Below, in pieces: positions 53,487 to 63,272 of a stretch of 64,000 nucleotides of DNA (position 1 is its first letter; each line of letters opens with the position of its first letter). The stretch is taken from assembly GCF_014651955.1 (NCBI RefSeq), contig NZ_BMXW01000009.1:62001-126000 (forward strand), in the 5' to 3' direction. The notes beneath the pieces were generated by a model. The model did not search any database. It worked only from the letters and a program-made list of their open reading frames with translations, and was not told the DNA's origin. This stretch comes from Shewanella fodinae (lineage in GTDB: Bacteria; Pseudomonadota; Gammaproteobacteria; Enterobacterales; Shewanellaceae). Both the position numbers and the translations under genes were made by a program.

Positions 53487-54806
53487 TTAGTCGCGGGGTA
53501 ACCTGACGGTGGCGCGTAAGCCGCCTTCACGGCGATTATCCAGCAATATTTGCCCTTGATGGCGCTCAACAATCCGCTTGATTATGGCCAGCCCGAGCCC
53601 TGAACCGACACTGCCTCTGGCGGTGTCGCCTTGAGTGAACGGCTGGAATAAGGTCTGGATCTGGTCTGGCCGGATCCCTGGGCCGTTATCTTCGACACAA
53701 AACCGTACCCATTCCTTATCCCAGCCGCTGGTGATACGGATCCAACCATTGCCATAACGTCTGGCATTTTCCACCAGATTGGCGAGTACTCGCTTGACCG
53801 CAATAATATTCATATTGATGACCGGACAATCGGGGCTCAGCACCATTTCTATCCCGTCAGTGCGCTTGGCTTCCAATTGCACTAAATCTTCAATCAATTG
53901 ATTTATCTGCATCGGCTCGTGCGCCTGCTGATCCTGCCGAATATAGGCAATAAACTGATTGATGATGGCGTCCATATCTTCAATGTCTTTAATGATCCCT
54001 TCCTGCAAATACGCATCCTCGGGGGTCATCATCTCCGACGCCAGTCGAATACGGGTCAAAGGTGTGCGCAAATCATGAGAAATCCCAGCCATCAGTAACG
54101 CCCGATCCTGCTCCAGTTGTTTCATGCTGCGCGCCATCTGATTAAAGGTACTGGTAACCTCAATGATCTCGGATGAACCAGAGAGCGGCAAAGGCTCAGG
54201 AAAATCGCCACGCGATACCGCTATTGCCGCTTTTTGCAACCGCCGTAACGGCCGATTCTGCTGCCGCGCAAACCACCAACCACCGGCAACACTCAATGCA
54301 CCAATAACCATCAAATACAGGTTTAACGGTGATAAAGCATTTTCATTCCAACTATTCAGCGGCACTTTGATCCACACGGACGGCGCTTGTGGCGGGCGGA
54401 TCCAGATCTGCAAGCCATTATCATGTTGGGAGATACGCACTTCCGCTTCGCCCCCGAGGTATTGCGACATCTGGCTGGAAAGAAATCCGTAATAAGTGGT
54501 GTGCTCAATGCCGGCTTCACGCGCTTGCTGCTGGTTATATACCTGCATCTCATCGCCGTGAACCTTGGCATTGAGGGCATCCACCATTGTCAGATGTTCC
54601 CGGCCAATATCGACGCCGTCGGCAAATAGCAAATTGATCTGCCTGGCAATCAGTTGGTTGATTTGCTGATAGCTGGGTTTAATGAAGTAAACTGTAACAG
54701 TGAGGTAGGAAACCAGCTGATTGATCAGCAACAAACAACCAATCAGCATGACCGTCTGACTAAAGGCGCTACGCGGCAGCAGCCGCTGCCACCAGCGAAG
54801 CTTCAT
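53487..54806 (-). CDS. envZ: Osmosensor histidine kinase EnvZ
   Basis: 439 aa. Two membrane segments (about residues 13-36 and 160-180), HAMP, the H-box [21 protein letters not shown]-box [11 protein letters not shown], and G boxes [11 protein letters not shown] and [18 protein letters not shown]. It phosphorylates OmpR in response to osmolarity and acid. The start overlaps the ompR stop by 4 nt, the standard ompR-envZ operon. Confidence 0.93.
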   Translation of the reverse strand: MKLRWWQRLLPRSAFSQTVMLIGCLLLINQLVSYLTVTVYFIKPSYQQINQLIARQINLLFADGVDIGREHLTMVDALNAKVHGDEMQVYNQQQAREAGIEHTTYYGFLSSQMSQYLGGEAEVRISQHDNGLQIWIRPPQAPSVWIKVPLNSWNENALSPLNLYLMVIGALSVAGGWWFARQQNRPLRRLQKAAIAVSRGDFPEPLPLSGSSEIIEVTSTFNQMARSMKQLEQDRALLMAGISHDLRTPLTRIRLASEMMTPEDAYLQEGIIKDIEDMDAIINQFIAYIRQDQQAHEPMQINQLIEDLVQLEAKRTDGIEMVLSPDCPVINMNIIAVKRVLANLVENARRYGNGWIRITSGWDKEWVRFCVEDNGPGIRPDQIQTLFQPFTQGDTARGSVGSGLGLAIIKRIVERHQGQILLDNRREGGLRATVRLPRD

Positions 54807-55528
54807 TTACGTTGTGCACCGTCCGGAACAAACACGTATCCGAGCCCCCAGACCGTCTGGATATAACGCGGATTGGCCGGATCTTTTTCAATCAGACGTC
54901 GCAGCCGAGAAACCTGTACATCAATTGAGCGCTCCAGCGCAGAGTAATCGCGGCCACGCGCCAGATTCATCAGCTTGTCACGGGATAATGGCTCACGGGG
55001 ATGCGTCACCAGCACTTTCAACACGGCAAATTCACCACTGGTAAGCGAAATAGACTCATCGTTATGGTACATCTCGCGAGTTGCCAGGTTGAGACTGAAT
55101 TCGCCAAACTCAACCAATTCTTCCTGCTGTGATGGCGCCCCTGGAATTTCCTGCGACTGGCGCCGCATCACGGCTTTGATCCGCGCCAGCAATTCCCGTG
55201 GGTTAAAAGGTTTTGGCAGGTAATCGTCCGCACCTAACTCCAAACCAATGATGCGATCAACTTCATCGCCCTTAGCGGTCAGCATCACAATCGGCAAGGT
55301 ACTACCTTGCTGACGTAAACGGCGACAAATTGACAAGCCATCTTCACCCGGCAACATCAAATCCAATACCAACAGATGAAAATTTTCCCGCTCCAGTAAA
55401 CGATCCATCTGCTCCGCATTGGCGGCACTGCGCACTTGGAATCCCTGCTCTACCAGATAACGTTCCAACAAGGCACGCAGCCTCATATCATCGTCAACCA
55501 CCAGAATTTTGGAAGTTTCTTGTCCCAT
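54803..55528 (-). CDS. ompR: Response regulator OmpR
   Basis: 241 aa. Receiver domain ([20 protein letters not shown], phospho-acceptor in [29 protein letters not shown]) and OmpR-type winged helix ending [15 protein letters not shown]. The fit to OmpR is close over the full length. Forms the operon ompR-envZ. The 200-bp region upstream (55529-55727) is shared with the 3' end of modC. Confidence 0.95.
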   Translation of the reverse strand: MGQETSKILVVDDDMRLRALLERYLVEQGFQVRSAANAEQMDRLLERENFHLLVLDLMLPGEDGLSICRRLRQQGSTLPIVMLTAKGDEVDRIIGLELGADDYLPKPFNPRELLARIKAVMRRQSQEIPGAPSQQEELVEFGEFSLNLATREMYHNDESISLTSGEFAVLKVLVTHPREPLSRDKLMNLARGRDYSALERSIDVQVSRLRRLIEKDPANPRYIQTVWGLGYVFVPDGAQRK

Positions 55529-55727
55529 GCGAGAGTTCCTTTAAAGCAAACGGAAGGCCGAACGGCATCATAAGGCCTGATTTTGCACCATAGTAACCGA
55601 AAAGTGGAAAGTCAGGCCAAAATTTAGCGGTTAAAGCCGCAAAAAACTACCCAAGACTTTGTAACAGGAATTTTAAGCCAGCTGCGCCAAAGCTCATTCA
55701 TTTTATTCAGGTTTTGGTGATAGAGGT

Positions 55728-56816
55728 TTAAGAATGAGCTAAATCAGCCTCAGTCAGGCTGACCCCTTTAATTTGTGCATACATGGCACATCCTGGCTTC
55801 AGTGCCAGCTCGTCCAGTGACCAACGAGTAATATTTGCCCACAATGGCATACCTGACAGTTGTAATCGCAGCTGCACATAGTTGCTGTCATCTGACGTAT
55901 TAATCTGCTCTACCGTTACTGGCAGCACATTACGAATGCTGCTGCCCACTGGCTTTTCGGTACACACAGACACCTGATTGCTATGAATGCGCACCCGGAT
56001 CCGCTCGCCTTGTTCACGCAGCGTCCGATTAACCCAGAGGCTGGCACCGTTTGCCAACTGCAGCCGGGTCATCGCGTAATCGGGATGTGTTTCTGCCACC
56101 GTTGCTAGCAACAACGAGCTTTGCTCTTGCGGACTCAGCCAAGGCCTTAATTCTGAACTGTCCCATACCCGCTCTAGTGGACCACAGATCACCGCCTTGC
56201 CCTGATCTATCACTAACATCTGGTCGGCCAATTGCAGAATTTCATCCAGACTGTGGCTGACATAGACGATGGGCAGATTTAGTTCTCGGGTTAACCGTTG
56301 TAAATAGGGTAATAACTCGCGTTTACGCGGTAAATCCAGCGAGGCTAAGGGTTCATCCATCAGCAGAATCTCTGGATTTGTCAGCAACGCCCGGCCAATA
56401 GCCACACGTTGTTTTTCACCGCCGGACAGGCTGGCAGGGTAACGTTCCAACAACTGTTCCAGCCCTAGCAACTGCACCACACTATCAAACTGCTTTGCCG
56501 ATTTGCTGCCTTTACGACCATAGTTCAGATTGCCACGCACCCGATAATGCGGGAACAACCGAGCATCCTGAAACACAAAGCCAGCGTTGCGTTTCTCTGG
56601 TGGCAAATTAATGTGTTTATCCGAGTGGTAAAGCCAGCGCTCCCCCAGCCTGATTTCACCGCTGTCTGGCACAGCTAACCCGCCGAGGATATTCACCAAT
56701 GAAGTTTTACCGGCCCCGCTGCGCCCAAAAACAGCGCTAACACCTTGCAACGGCAAAGCCACATCAACATCCAGCAAAGTCTCACCCAACTGCCGTTTTA
56801 CCTTAATACTCAGCAT
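55728..56816 (-). CDS. modC: Molybdate ABC transporter ATPase ModC
   Basis: 362 aa. Walker A GRSGAGKT (residues 31-38), signature SLSGGEKQRVAIGRALL, Walker B ILLMDEPLASLDLPRKRE, H-loop VSHSLDEI. The C-terminal third is a Mop/TOBE-type regulatory domain (RNVLPVTVEQINTSDD...). It energises molybdate import. It overlaps modB by 7 nt and is the last gene of modABC. Confidence 0.95.
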   Translation of the reverse strand: MLSIKVKRQLGETLLDVDVALPLQGVSAVFGRSGAGKTSLVNILGGLAVPDSGEIRLGERWLYHSDKHINLPPEKRNAGFVFQDARLFPHYRVRGNLNYGRKGSKSAKQFDSVVQLLGLEQLLERYPASLSGGEKQRVAIGRALLTNPEILLMDEPLASLDLPRKRELLPYLQRLTRELNLPIVYVSHSLDEILQLADQMLVIDQGKAVICGPLERVWDSSELRPWLSPQEQSSLLLATVAETHPDYAMTRLQLANGASLWVNRTLREQGERIRVRIHSNQVSVCTEKPVGSSIRNVLPVTVEQINTSDDSNYVQLRLQLSGMPLWANITRWSLDELALKPGCAMYAQIKGVSLTEADLAHS

Positions 56817-57508
56817 TGTCCATGAGCCCTCTGCTGTGCCCTTTTACCCAACCACTGCGACGCGACTAACGACAACAGCGAAATGATAATGGCGATAACA
56901 CACAAACGCCCGGCTTGCGCTTCCGCGCCCGGGGTTTCAATAAACGAATACATGGCTAAGGGGATTGTGCGGGTTTCGCCGGGGATGTTTGACACAAAAG
57001 TGATGGTGGAGCCAAATTCGCCCAAACTGCGGGCAAAGGCCAGTACCATGCCCGATACAATGCCCGGCGCGGTTAACGGTAAACTGATGGTAAAGAATAC
57101 CCGTAGTTTACCGGCCCCTAAGGTCTGGGCCGCTTCCTCTAGCCGAGTATCCACGGCTTCGAATGCCTGCCGAATCGCCCTGACCATCAACGGAAACGAT
57201 ACCACCGCCGCTGCTAATGCCGCACCGCGCCAGCTAAACGCAAAGCTGATGCCAAAGGTCTCGTATAGCCAGTGCCCTATCCAACCCGCGCGCCCCATGG
57301 AGATCAACAGTAGATAACCGACAACCACAGGCGGCAACACTAGGGGTAAATGGATCACCCCATCCAGCAAAGATTTACCAGGAAAATCAAACCGAGCGAG
57401 CACCCAAGCGATGAAAATCCCCGCCGGCAGACTACAACAGACTGCCGTCAGGGACACTTTCAGGCTAAGTAGCAATGCGGCGACTTCATACTCTGTCAGT
57501 AACGCCAA
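56810..57508 (-). CDS. modB: Molybdate ABC transporter permease ModB
   Basis: 232 aa, five or six membrane segments. The EAA coupling loop is EEAAQTLGAGKLRVFFTISLP, and FARSLGEFGSTITFVSNIPG is the ModB hallmark. It forms the membrane channel with ModC. It starts 13 nt after the modA stop. Confidence 0.95.
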   Translation of the reverse strand: MALLTEYEVAALLLSLKVSLTAVCCSLPAGIFIAWVLARFDFPGKSLLDGVIHLPLVLPPVVVGYLLLISMGRAGWIGHWLYETFGISFAFSWRGAALAAAVVSFPLMVRAIRQAFEAVDTRLEEAAQTLGAGKLRVFFTISLPLTAPGIVSGMVLAFARSLGEFGSTITFVSNIPGETRTIPLAMYSFIETPGAEAQAGRLCVIAIIISLLSLVASQWLGKRAQQRAHGQC

Positions 57509-57521
57509 ACGTCAATGCCCT

Positions 57522-58289
57522 TTACTTGATAATAAAACCATATTTAACAAACACGGCTTTAGCGGCGTCTGTTTGCAGATAATCATAGAACACCTTGGCC
57601 GCTGCTGACGGTTTGCTGTTGACCAATGCCAACGGATAAGCAATCGGTTTATGACTGGTTTCTGGGAAAACAGCCAGCGTTTTGACCTCGTTAGAAACCA
57701 ACGCATCGGTGGCATACACAATACCCAATTGCGCTTCACCACGTTCTACCAGTGCTAACGCGGCACGGACATTGTTAGCCCGGGCTAACAATGGCTCTGC
57801 TTGCGCCCACAGTCCCAAATTTTCCAACGATTCTTTAGCATAACGGCCCGCAGGTACGTGATCCGGATCCCCTACCGCTAAACGGCTATCGGCAACTGCC
57901 GCTTTCACGTCCCAAGAGGCAGAAATGCTAACGTCCTTGGCTGTACTACTCTTAGGCGCAATCAGCACCAGCGCATTATGTAACAAAGTGACGCGACTGT
58001 TGCTGTCTACCGCCTTGTTTTCAACCAGATAATCCATCCATTTTTGGTTTGCAGACAGGAACAACTCCGCTGGCGCACCTTGGGCAATCTGCCGCGCCAA
58101 CGTCGAGGATGAAGCAAACGAAAACACAGTTTCAGTACCGTGTTCTTTATCGAAGTTCTGACCAATATCTGTCAGCGCATTAGTTAACGAGGCAGCGGCA
58201 AACACTGTCACTTTTTCTTTGGCACTGACACCAAAGCTCAATACCAGCCCCAACGCCGAGGCCAGCAACACACGCATCAGTGATTTCAT
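57522..58289 (-). CDS. modA: Molybdate-binding periplasmic protein ModA
   Basis: 255 aa from ATG 58289 (a second ATG at 58292); AGGG lies 6 nt before the chosen codon, and the open frame to 58457 runs through the ModE box, so it is excluded. Signal peptide (RVLLASALGLVLSFGVSAKE), then VTVFAAASLTNALTDIG, FSFASSSTLARQIAQGAPAE, GDPDHVPAGRYAKESLENLG and GIVYATDALVSNEV, all ModA blocks. Heads modABC; repressed by ModE-molybdate when Mo is sufficient. Confidence 0.95.
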   Translation of the reverse strand: MKSLMRVLLASALGLVLSFGVSAKEKVTVFAAASLTNALTDIGQNFDKEHGTETVFSFASSSTLARQIAQGAPAELFLSANQKWMDYLVENKAVDSNSRVTLLHNALVLIAPKSSTAKDVSISASWDVKAAVADSRLAVGDPDHVPAGRYAKESLENLGLWAQAEPLLARANNVRAALALVERGEAQLGIVYATDALVSNEVKTLAVFPETSHKPIAYPLALVNSKPSAAAKVFYDYLQTDAAKAVFVKYGFIIK

Positions 58290-58342
58290 CATTTTCCCTT
58301 TTTTTATGAAGCCGAAGTTAGGATACTGCGTAAAACGTATAT

Positions 58343-58366
58343 CGTTATATACATCACTACATAACG
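58343..58366. promoter_or_regulatory. ModE box between modA and modE
   Basis: CGTTATATA (58343-58351), 6 nt, TACATAACG (58358-58366): a palindrome matching the ModE consensus CGNTATATA-N6-TATATNNCG closely. It lies 54 bp upstream of modA and 96 bp upstream of modE, so it can control both. Confidence 0.9.
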
Positions 58367-58461
58367 TTAAACAACTCATTCCACAAGTTTCGTGATCCGA
58401 GGTGGTTTTTCCGTCAGCTTTGAACGAAAATACCGCTAACATTTGGCTGGTAATCACTGCG

Positions 58462-59241
58462 ATGAATCTTAAAGCCCTGCTGACACTGAATGATCAACAA
58501 AAGCTGTTTGCGAATCCGCGGCGTATCAAGCTGTTATTACAAATCCGGGATAGCGGCTCCATCAGTCAAGGCGCTCGCGAAGCGGGAATTAGCTATAAGG
58601 CCGCCTGGGATGCCGTCAACGATATGAACCAGCAAGCCGATACCGCACTGGTGACGAGTGAAAAAGGCGGCAAAGGCGGCGGCGGTGCGCAGCTCACGCC
58701 TTTTGGTCATCGGTTGCTGAAAGTGTATGAACTGATGGAACAGATGCAAGATATGGCGCTGGAAGCCTTACTGGATGAGGCGGTACCCATGGATAATCTG
58801 TTGGAGCTGATGGCACATTTCTCATTAAAAACCAGTGCTCGCAATCAGTTAACCGGAGAGATAGTCGCCTTACAAGGTGATACACTCAGCGATAATGTGC
58901 TGGTGCAACTGACCAATGGTCAGCAAGTGCAGGCCGCTATCACCCACGCCAGCACTGATCGTCTGGGATTGCAACCAGGTAAAAAAGTGTTGTTACTTGT
59001 AAAAGCCCCAGCGGTGTTGATCCATAAACACGCCGTGACTCATGGCAATTGTCTGCAAGGACAGCTGCTGGATATCAAGCGCAATGACGACAAAAGTGAA
59101 ATCACGCTGGATATTGGTAATGGTGAGAAGGTGTACGCGTCGGTGACTAACGATACACTTACCGGCATTGAACTGCAGTTGGGCGATTATTTTTATGCTG
59201 GCTTCAGTCCAGAAAATACCATCATCGCGACGATGAATTAG
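58462..59241 (+). CDS. modE: Molybdate-responsive regulator ModE
   Basis: 259 aa from ATG 58462; the frame is open further upstream but lacks support. N-terminal LysR-like winged helix (RIKLLLQIRDSGSISQGARE, then AGISYKAAWDAVNDMNQ, KGGGGAQLTPFG), then two Mop domains (TSARNQLTGEIVALQGDTLS and NCLQGQLLDIKRNDDK...) that bind molybdate. With Mo bound it represses modABC and in enterics activates moa. Divergent from modA across the ModE box. Confidence 0.94.
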   Translation: MNLKALLTLNDQQKLFANPRRIKLLLQIRDSGSISQGAREAGISYKAAWDAVNDMNQQADTALVTSEKGGKGGGGAQLTPFGHRLLKVYELMEQMQDMALEALLDEAVPMDNLLELMAHFSLKTSARNQLTGEIVALQGDTLSDNVLVQLTNGQQVQAAITHASTDRLGLQPGKKVLLLVKAPAVLIHKHAVTHGNCLQGQLLDIKRNDDKSEITLDIGNGEKVYASVTNDTLTGIELQLGDYFYAGFSPENTIIATMN

Positions 59242-59264
59242 CGGGAGCACAACAAGTTACCTCA

Positions 59265-59759
59265 ATGAACAATGCACCTCTTATCACCCGTAAGGGATGG
59301 GAAGCTCTTGACCGGGAACTGAAATACCTCTGGAAGCAATATCGTCCAGAGATTACCTTGAAAGTTCAAGAAGCTGCCGCGCAAGGCGACCGTTCTGAAA
59401 ATGCTGATTACACCTATAACAAGCGTTTATTACGGCAGATTGATCGCCGGGTACGGTACTTGGCCAAACGTCTTGATGAACTGAGTATTGTGGACTACTC
59501 CCCGAAGCAGGAAGGAAAGGTATATTTCGGTGCCTGGGTAGAGCTGGAAAACGATGAAGGAATTGTAGTCAGATACCGCATTGTAGGTAAAGACGAAATT
59601 GATACCAAAAAAGGTTACATCACCATTGATTCGCCAATGGCTCGAGCGTTAATTGGCAAACAGGTGGATGACGAGGTAAGAGTTCAGACACCGTCTGGGC
59701 TCAAAGAGTGGTATATCAATGCCATTCAGTATCAACCTTTTACAGCCGAAGAGGAGTGA
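59265..59759 (+). CDS. greB: Transcript cleavage factor GreB
   Basis: 164 aa. N-terminal coiled-coil with the catalytic acidic tip AAAQGDRSENADYTY (Asp42 and Glu45), and a C-terminal FKBP-like domain with VYFGAWVELENDEG and YINAIQYQPF. GreB rather than GreA from the overall pattern (YLWKQYRPEITLKVQEAAAQ). It inserts into the RNA polymerase secondary channel to rescue backtracked complexes. Lies 23 nt after modE and could be cotranscribed. Confidence 0.95.
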   Translation: MNNAPLITRKGWEALDRELKYLWKQYRPEITLKVQEAAAQGDRSENADYTYNKRLLRQIDRRVRYLAKRLDELSIVDYSPKQEGKVYFGAWVELENDEGIVVRYRIVGKDEIDTKKGYITIDSPMARALIGKQVDDEVRVQTPSGLKEWYINAIQYQPFTAEEE

Positions 59760-59949
59760 TGCCGTAACTACAGCGCAATCTGCAGCGACTGTTTTCAGTA
59801 ACGCCGCAAGACCAAGATTGCGTCCGCTATCAGAACCACCGGAATACCATTACCGTAAAATCAGTGCCCGCTGTTTACGGAGTTATAAATTTAAGGCAAA
59901 TCAAAATATTAATTGGCTTTATCAGTTACTTGAAATCAGGATTTCACGA

Positions 59950-60966
59950 ATGCCAAGCACTGAATATCGTTTTAATCTGGGCGGCATGGTTAAAACAATA
60001 TTGGGAATGACTCTGCTGTTTGCTTTCAGCCACAGCAGTCTGGCGGCCCCCGTTGATGACGGGACGTTTGTGGCCGACCGCTCCTGTCCGTTATATCAAT
60101 CCAAGAATAAACACACCAATCCGGGTAACCTGCACAGCACCCCAGGACAGGCGTTTGTGGTTAAAGAAGTGCTGGGAACACCCAACCCCCATTGGTTCCG
60201 GGTGACCACGACGGAACCACAGGCACCACTGCGCTGGATAGCCGCAGAATGCGGTCATCTGACAACCCCGGCCCCCGAAGCTATAGCAACAAACGGTAGC
60301 TGCGACCTGCAACAGAGTTTTGACAGCCAAGTGCTGGCGCTCTCTTGGCAAAGCGCTTTTTGTGAGTTACGTGGTAGCAATAAACCAGAATGCAAAGCCC
60401 TAGATCGTAAAAGCTATGCCGCAGGACACTTTACCCTGCACGGCCTGTGGCCTAACAAAAGCAGCTGTGGCAGCAATTACGGCTACTGTGGCGATGTAAA
60501 ACAGCAACCCCGTAATTTTTGTGATTATCCGGCGCTGCAGTTAACCGAACAGACATCCACCGCGCTGAAACAACTGATGCCGAGCTATGCGTTTGGTAGT
60601 TGTCTGGAGCGACACGAATGGTGGAAACATGGTAGTTGTCGCGACACGCAGCCAGACAACTACTACCAGTTGGCAATTCGCCTGGCCGGACAAGTTAATG
60701 ATGCGGCACCGATAGTGAGTTTCATCAATGCGCATTTGGGCGGTACAGTGAAAAAGCAGGATTTTCTGCATGCTTGGAAACGGGCATTTGGCGAAGGTAG
60801 TGAGCATAAACTGACATTAAAATGCGATAAGGATATGCTCACCGAAATTCGCCTGTCATTGCCAGCAACCATTGCTGAAGACGCGGCGTTACCCCAGCTA
60901 TTGCAACAAGCGGCAACGGTGCGTCCCGGTAATTGTGGCCGCAAATTCCGCATTGACCGGCCCTAA
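59950..60966 (+). CDS. Secreted RNase T2 with an N-terminal SH3-like segment
   Basis: 338 aa from ATG 59950, with AGGA upstream; the open frame to 59719 overlaps greB and has no signal. Signal peptide (VKTILGMTLLFAFSHSSLAA). Residues of about 38-105 form an SH3-like segment (CPLYQSKNKHTNPGNLHS ... HWFRVTTTEP ... LRWIAAECGHL). The RNase T2 domain follows: catalytic FTLHGLWPN (HGLWP at 164-168) and RHEWWKHGSC (HEWWKHG at 222-228), with paired cysteines. It would cut RNA by transphosphorylation in the periplasm or outside. Convergent with the VOC gene, with a 4-nt overlap of stops. Confidence 0.88.
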   Translation: MPSTEYRFNLGGMVKTILGMTLLFAFSHSSLAAPVDDGTFVADRSCPLYQSKNKHTNPGNLHSTPGQAFVVKEVLGTPNPHWFRVTTTEPQAPLRWIAAECGHLTTPAPEAIATNGSCDLQQSFDSQVLALSWQSAFCELRGSNKPECKALDRKSYAAGHFTLHGLWPNKSSCGSNYGYCGDVKQQPRNFCDYPALQLTEQTSTALKQLMPSYAFGSCLERHEWWKHGSCRDTQPDNYYQLAIRLAGQVNDAAPIVSFINAHLGGTVKKQDFLHAWKRAFGEGSEHKLTLKCDKDMLTEIRLSLPATIAEDAALPQLLQQAATVRPGNCGRKFRIDRP

Positions 60967-61748
60967 AACACTGGCGACAAGCGGATTACAGAAAATACCG
61001 CACCAGTGCAATCTTTAAGTACGGCAAAACGCCCTACTTCGGGAATGTCAGTGGGAGGCACACAAACATCGCCTCCCATTGCGCGTGCCGTCGCGACCGT
61101 CGCATCACAGTCCTCAACTGCGAAATACAGCATCCAGTGGGGAGTGGTATCACCCCATTGTTCATCCATCTGCATCATGCCACCGAGACTAGCATCGCCC
61201 AATTGCCATTCGGTATAGTCAAAGTCTGGATTACTGCTGATCCTAACCTGCCAGCCAAAGATCTGAGGATAAAAATCCCGGGCTGTTTTAGCACTACGGC
61301 AAGCCAACTCAACCCAGCATAAGCTGTTAACCTCATCAAAGCGCTTCGCTCCCGGGTGAGCCCCTGCCTGCCAAACGGCAAAGCAGGCGCCTTCTGGATC
61401 AGCAAACAGAGCCATACGGCCAGCATCAGCAACATCATGAGGCCCTATCAGTAACTGACCACCAGCCATTTGCACAGCATTGATGGTTGCGTCCACATCA
61501 TCAACAGCAAAATAGCAGGTCCAATGACTGGGCATATGCTGTTGTTGCGGTGCTAATGGATAGATGGCGCCGATATCATCACCATGTAATCGGCTCATGG
61601 AATAACTTCCTTGTGGCAGCGGCATGTCCAGATAATCCCAGCCAAATAACTGCTGGTAAAAATGCTTCGCCTGCTCGCTATTACTGCTGGCCAACTCACT
61701 CCAGCAAGGTTGCCCGTGTTGATACTGTGTGACTTTCATCGTTGCCAT
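60963..61748 (-). CDS. Two-domain VOC (glyoxalase/bleomycin-resistance-like) protein
   Basis: 261 aa made of two VOC modules: residues 8-130 (PCWSELASSNSEQAKHFYQQ, LFGWDY ... LFADPEGACFAVWQ) and 142-261 (CWVELACRSAKTARDFYPQI, FGWQV ... DCTGAVFSVIRL). Metal-site histidines and glutamates of true glyoxalases are only partly retained. An internal ATG at 61739 has the better-placed ribosome site (CAGGATGG), so the real protein may be 258 aa. Related proteins are annotated as 27-kDa antigen/VOC; substrate unknown. Confidence 0.85.
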   Translation of the reverse strand: MATMKVTQYQHGQPCWSELASSNSEQAKHFYQQLFGWDYLDMPLPQGSYSMSRLHGDDIGAIYPLAPQQQHMPSHWTCYFAVDDVDATINAVQMAGGQLLIGPHDVADAGRMALFADPEGACFAVWQAGAHPGAKRFDEVNSLCWVELACRSAKTARDFYPQIFGWQVRISSNPDFDYTEWQLGDASLGGMMQMDEQWGDTTPHWMLYFAVEDCDATVATARAMGGDVCVPPTDIPEVGRFAVLKDCTGAVFSVIRLSPVF

Positions 61749-61845
61749 CCTGATTCTCGCCGCTGAACTTTTATTAAAGCAGAAGATTGCAACAGTGCAC
61801 GTGACAGATTAATAAACTAAGTGAGCCAGGAGATGAGATAAAATA

Positions 61846-61919
61846 TGGAGCGGGTGAAGGGAATCGAACCCTCGTATGCAGCTTGGGAAGCTGCCGTTCT
61901 ACCATTGAACTACACCCGC
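61846..61919 (-). tRNA. tRNA-Gly(CCC)
   Basis: The minus strand from 61919 reads GCGGGTGTAGTTCAATGGTA, then GAACGGCAGC, TTCCCAA, GCTGC, ATACGAGGGTTCGATTCCCT and TCACCCGCTCCA. Cloverleaf: acceptor GCGGGTG with CACCCGC, D arm with TTC..GGTAGAA, anticodon stem GCAGC/GCTGC and loop TTCCCAA giving anticodon CCC, T arm GGGTTCGATTCCC, encoded CCA. It reads GGG codons. Matches glyU of E. coli as I remember it. Confidence 0.96.
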
Positions 61920-62024
61920 AGAAGATATGACTGCCTCAGCAGTGGCACCATAAATTACTGACTTTAGGAGTAAAGTCAAGCAGCTTGCAGTGGCTCTGAC
62001 TGTCACGGCAAACAACCGCTCAAA

Positions 62025-63272
62025 TTATCCCCGAAATTGCGGCAAAATGTCGGCCAGTGCCAAAAGATGGCACACGGCGGTGAGCATACCAAACGCTATC
62101 ACCAGTGCTATCAGCGGCGTGCCGCCAGGCACTTGGAAGCGTTTTGCCTCAGCAAACATCTGCCGCGAACGATAGGCCATCAGTGCTGGCACAATCACCG
62201 CCCAGATAGTCGCTGCCAATGCAGCAAAACCAATCGCCACCAAAAAACCGTTGGGAAACAACACCCCCATGATTGCTGGCGGCAAGAAAGTGACGGCCGC
62301 GGTTTTGATTCGGCCATTATGGCTATCATCAAAACCAAATAGATCCGCGACATAGTCAAACAGCCCCAAGGTAACCCCTAGAAAAGAGGAAGCGACTGCT
62401 AGGTTGGCAAACAGTGTTAGCAGAGAGTCCAATAAACTGGAAGGCATGGTTTTCCCCAACGCTTCCACCAGCACCCCCATATTGCCCCCCTGCGCAATGA
62501 TCTCGCTGAAATTGCTGCGTGACAGGTTGCCCATGGTTGCAACCAACCAGCCGAGATAGATAACCAAAGCGACAAAAGTACCAATAAACAATGCTTTGAC
62601 AATCAATGCTGGACGATGCCCATAGTATTTGACCAACGACGGGACATTGCCATGATAACCAAAACTGGCAAGACCGAACGGAATGGCGGCCCAGATGTAA
62701 GGAGTAAACTGTTGAGGTCCATCAGGTTGCCACAATTTTACGCTATCCACGCCACTAAACAGGTGACCGATGGCCAGCAAGAAGCTGATCACCATGCCAC
62801 CAATCATAATCGACGTGACCCGGTCTACCGCTTTGGTACTGATAAAAACAATGATGGCCAGTACCAATGCAAACAACAGCGCGGCAGCACTTTGCGGTAA
62901 GCTGACATCGGCCCCCGCCAGATAATGATTGACAATGGAGCCACCACCACTGATATAGGCATACGTGAGGATATAGAGCACAAAAGCGATTGAGGCACCG
63001 TTGACTACCCGCCAAAACTGCCCGAGGGTTTTTCGCGTCAGCGTATCGAAACTGGCCCCCGGTTCGAAATGCAGGTTAGTTTCCAACAACAACAGTCCCG
63101 ACATCAACATGCAGAACCACACCACCAACAGCATCAGCACCGAATAGCCAAACCACATACCCGCACTGACAACCGGCAGCGAGAACATACCGGCACCAAC
63201 AGTCGTACCGGCGATGATCATTGCCCCACCGAGCAACGAGGGAGCTTTGGCGCTGACATCCTTTGTGTTCAT
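62025..63272 (-). CDS. Aromatic amino acid permease (Mtr/TyrP/TnaB family)
   Basis: 415 aa with about eleven membrane segments. The family start SLLGGAMIIAGTTVGAGMFS, followed by LPVVSAGMWFGYSV, is the HAAAP signature, with YIWAAIPFGLASFGYHGNVP in the middle. Imports tryptophan or tyrosine with protons; which one cannot be decided by eye. ATG 63272 is preceded by AGGAG and overlaps the plsB stop in TGATG, so it is translationally coupled to plsB. Confidence 0.9.
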   Translation of the reverse strand: MNTKDVSAKAPSLLGGAMIIAGTTVGAGMFSLPVVSAGMWFGYSVLMLLVVWFCMLMSGLLLLETNLHFEPGASFDTLTRKTLGQFWRVVNGASIAFVLYILTYAYISGGGSIVNHYLAGADVSLPQSAAALLFALVLAIIVFISTKAVDRVTSIMIGGMVISFLLAIGHLFSGVDSVKLWQPDGPQQFTPYIWAAIPFGLASFGYHGNVPSLVKYYGHRPALIVKALFIGTFVALVIYLGWLVATMGNLSRSNFSEIIAQGGNMGVLVEALGKTMPSSLLDSLLTLFANLAVASSFLGVTLGLFDYVADLFGFDDSHNGRIKTAAVTFLPPAIMGVLFPNGFLVAIGFAALAATIWAVIVPALMAYRSRQMFAEAKRFQVPGGTPLIALVIAFGMLTAVCHLLALADILPQFRG

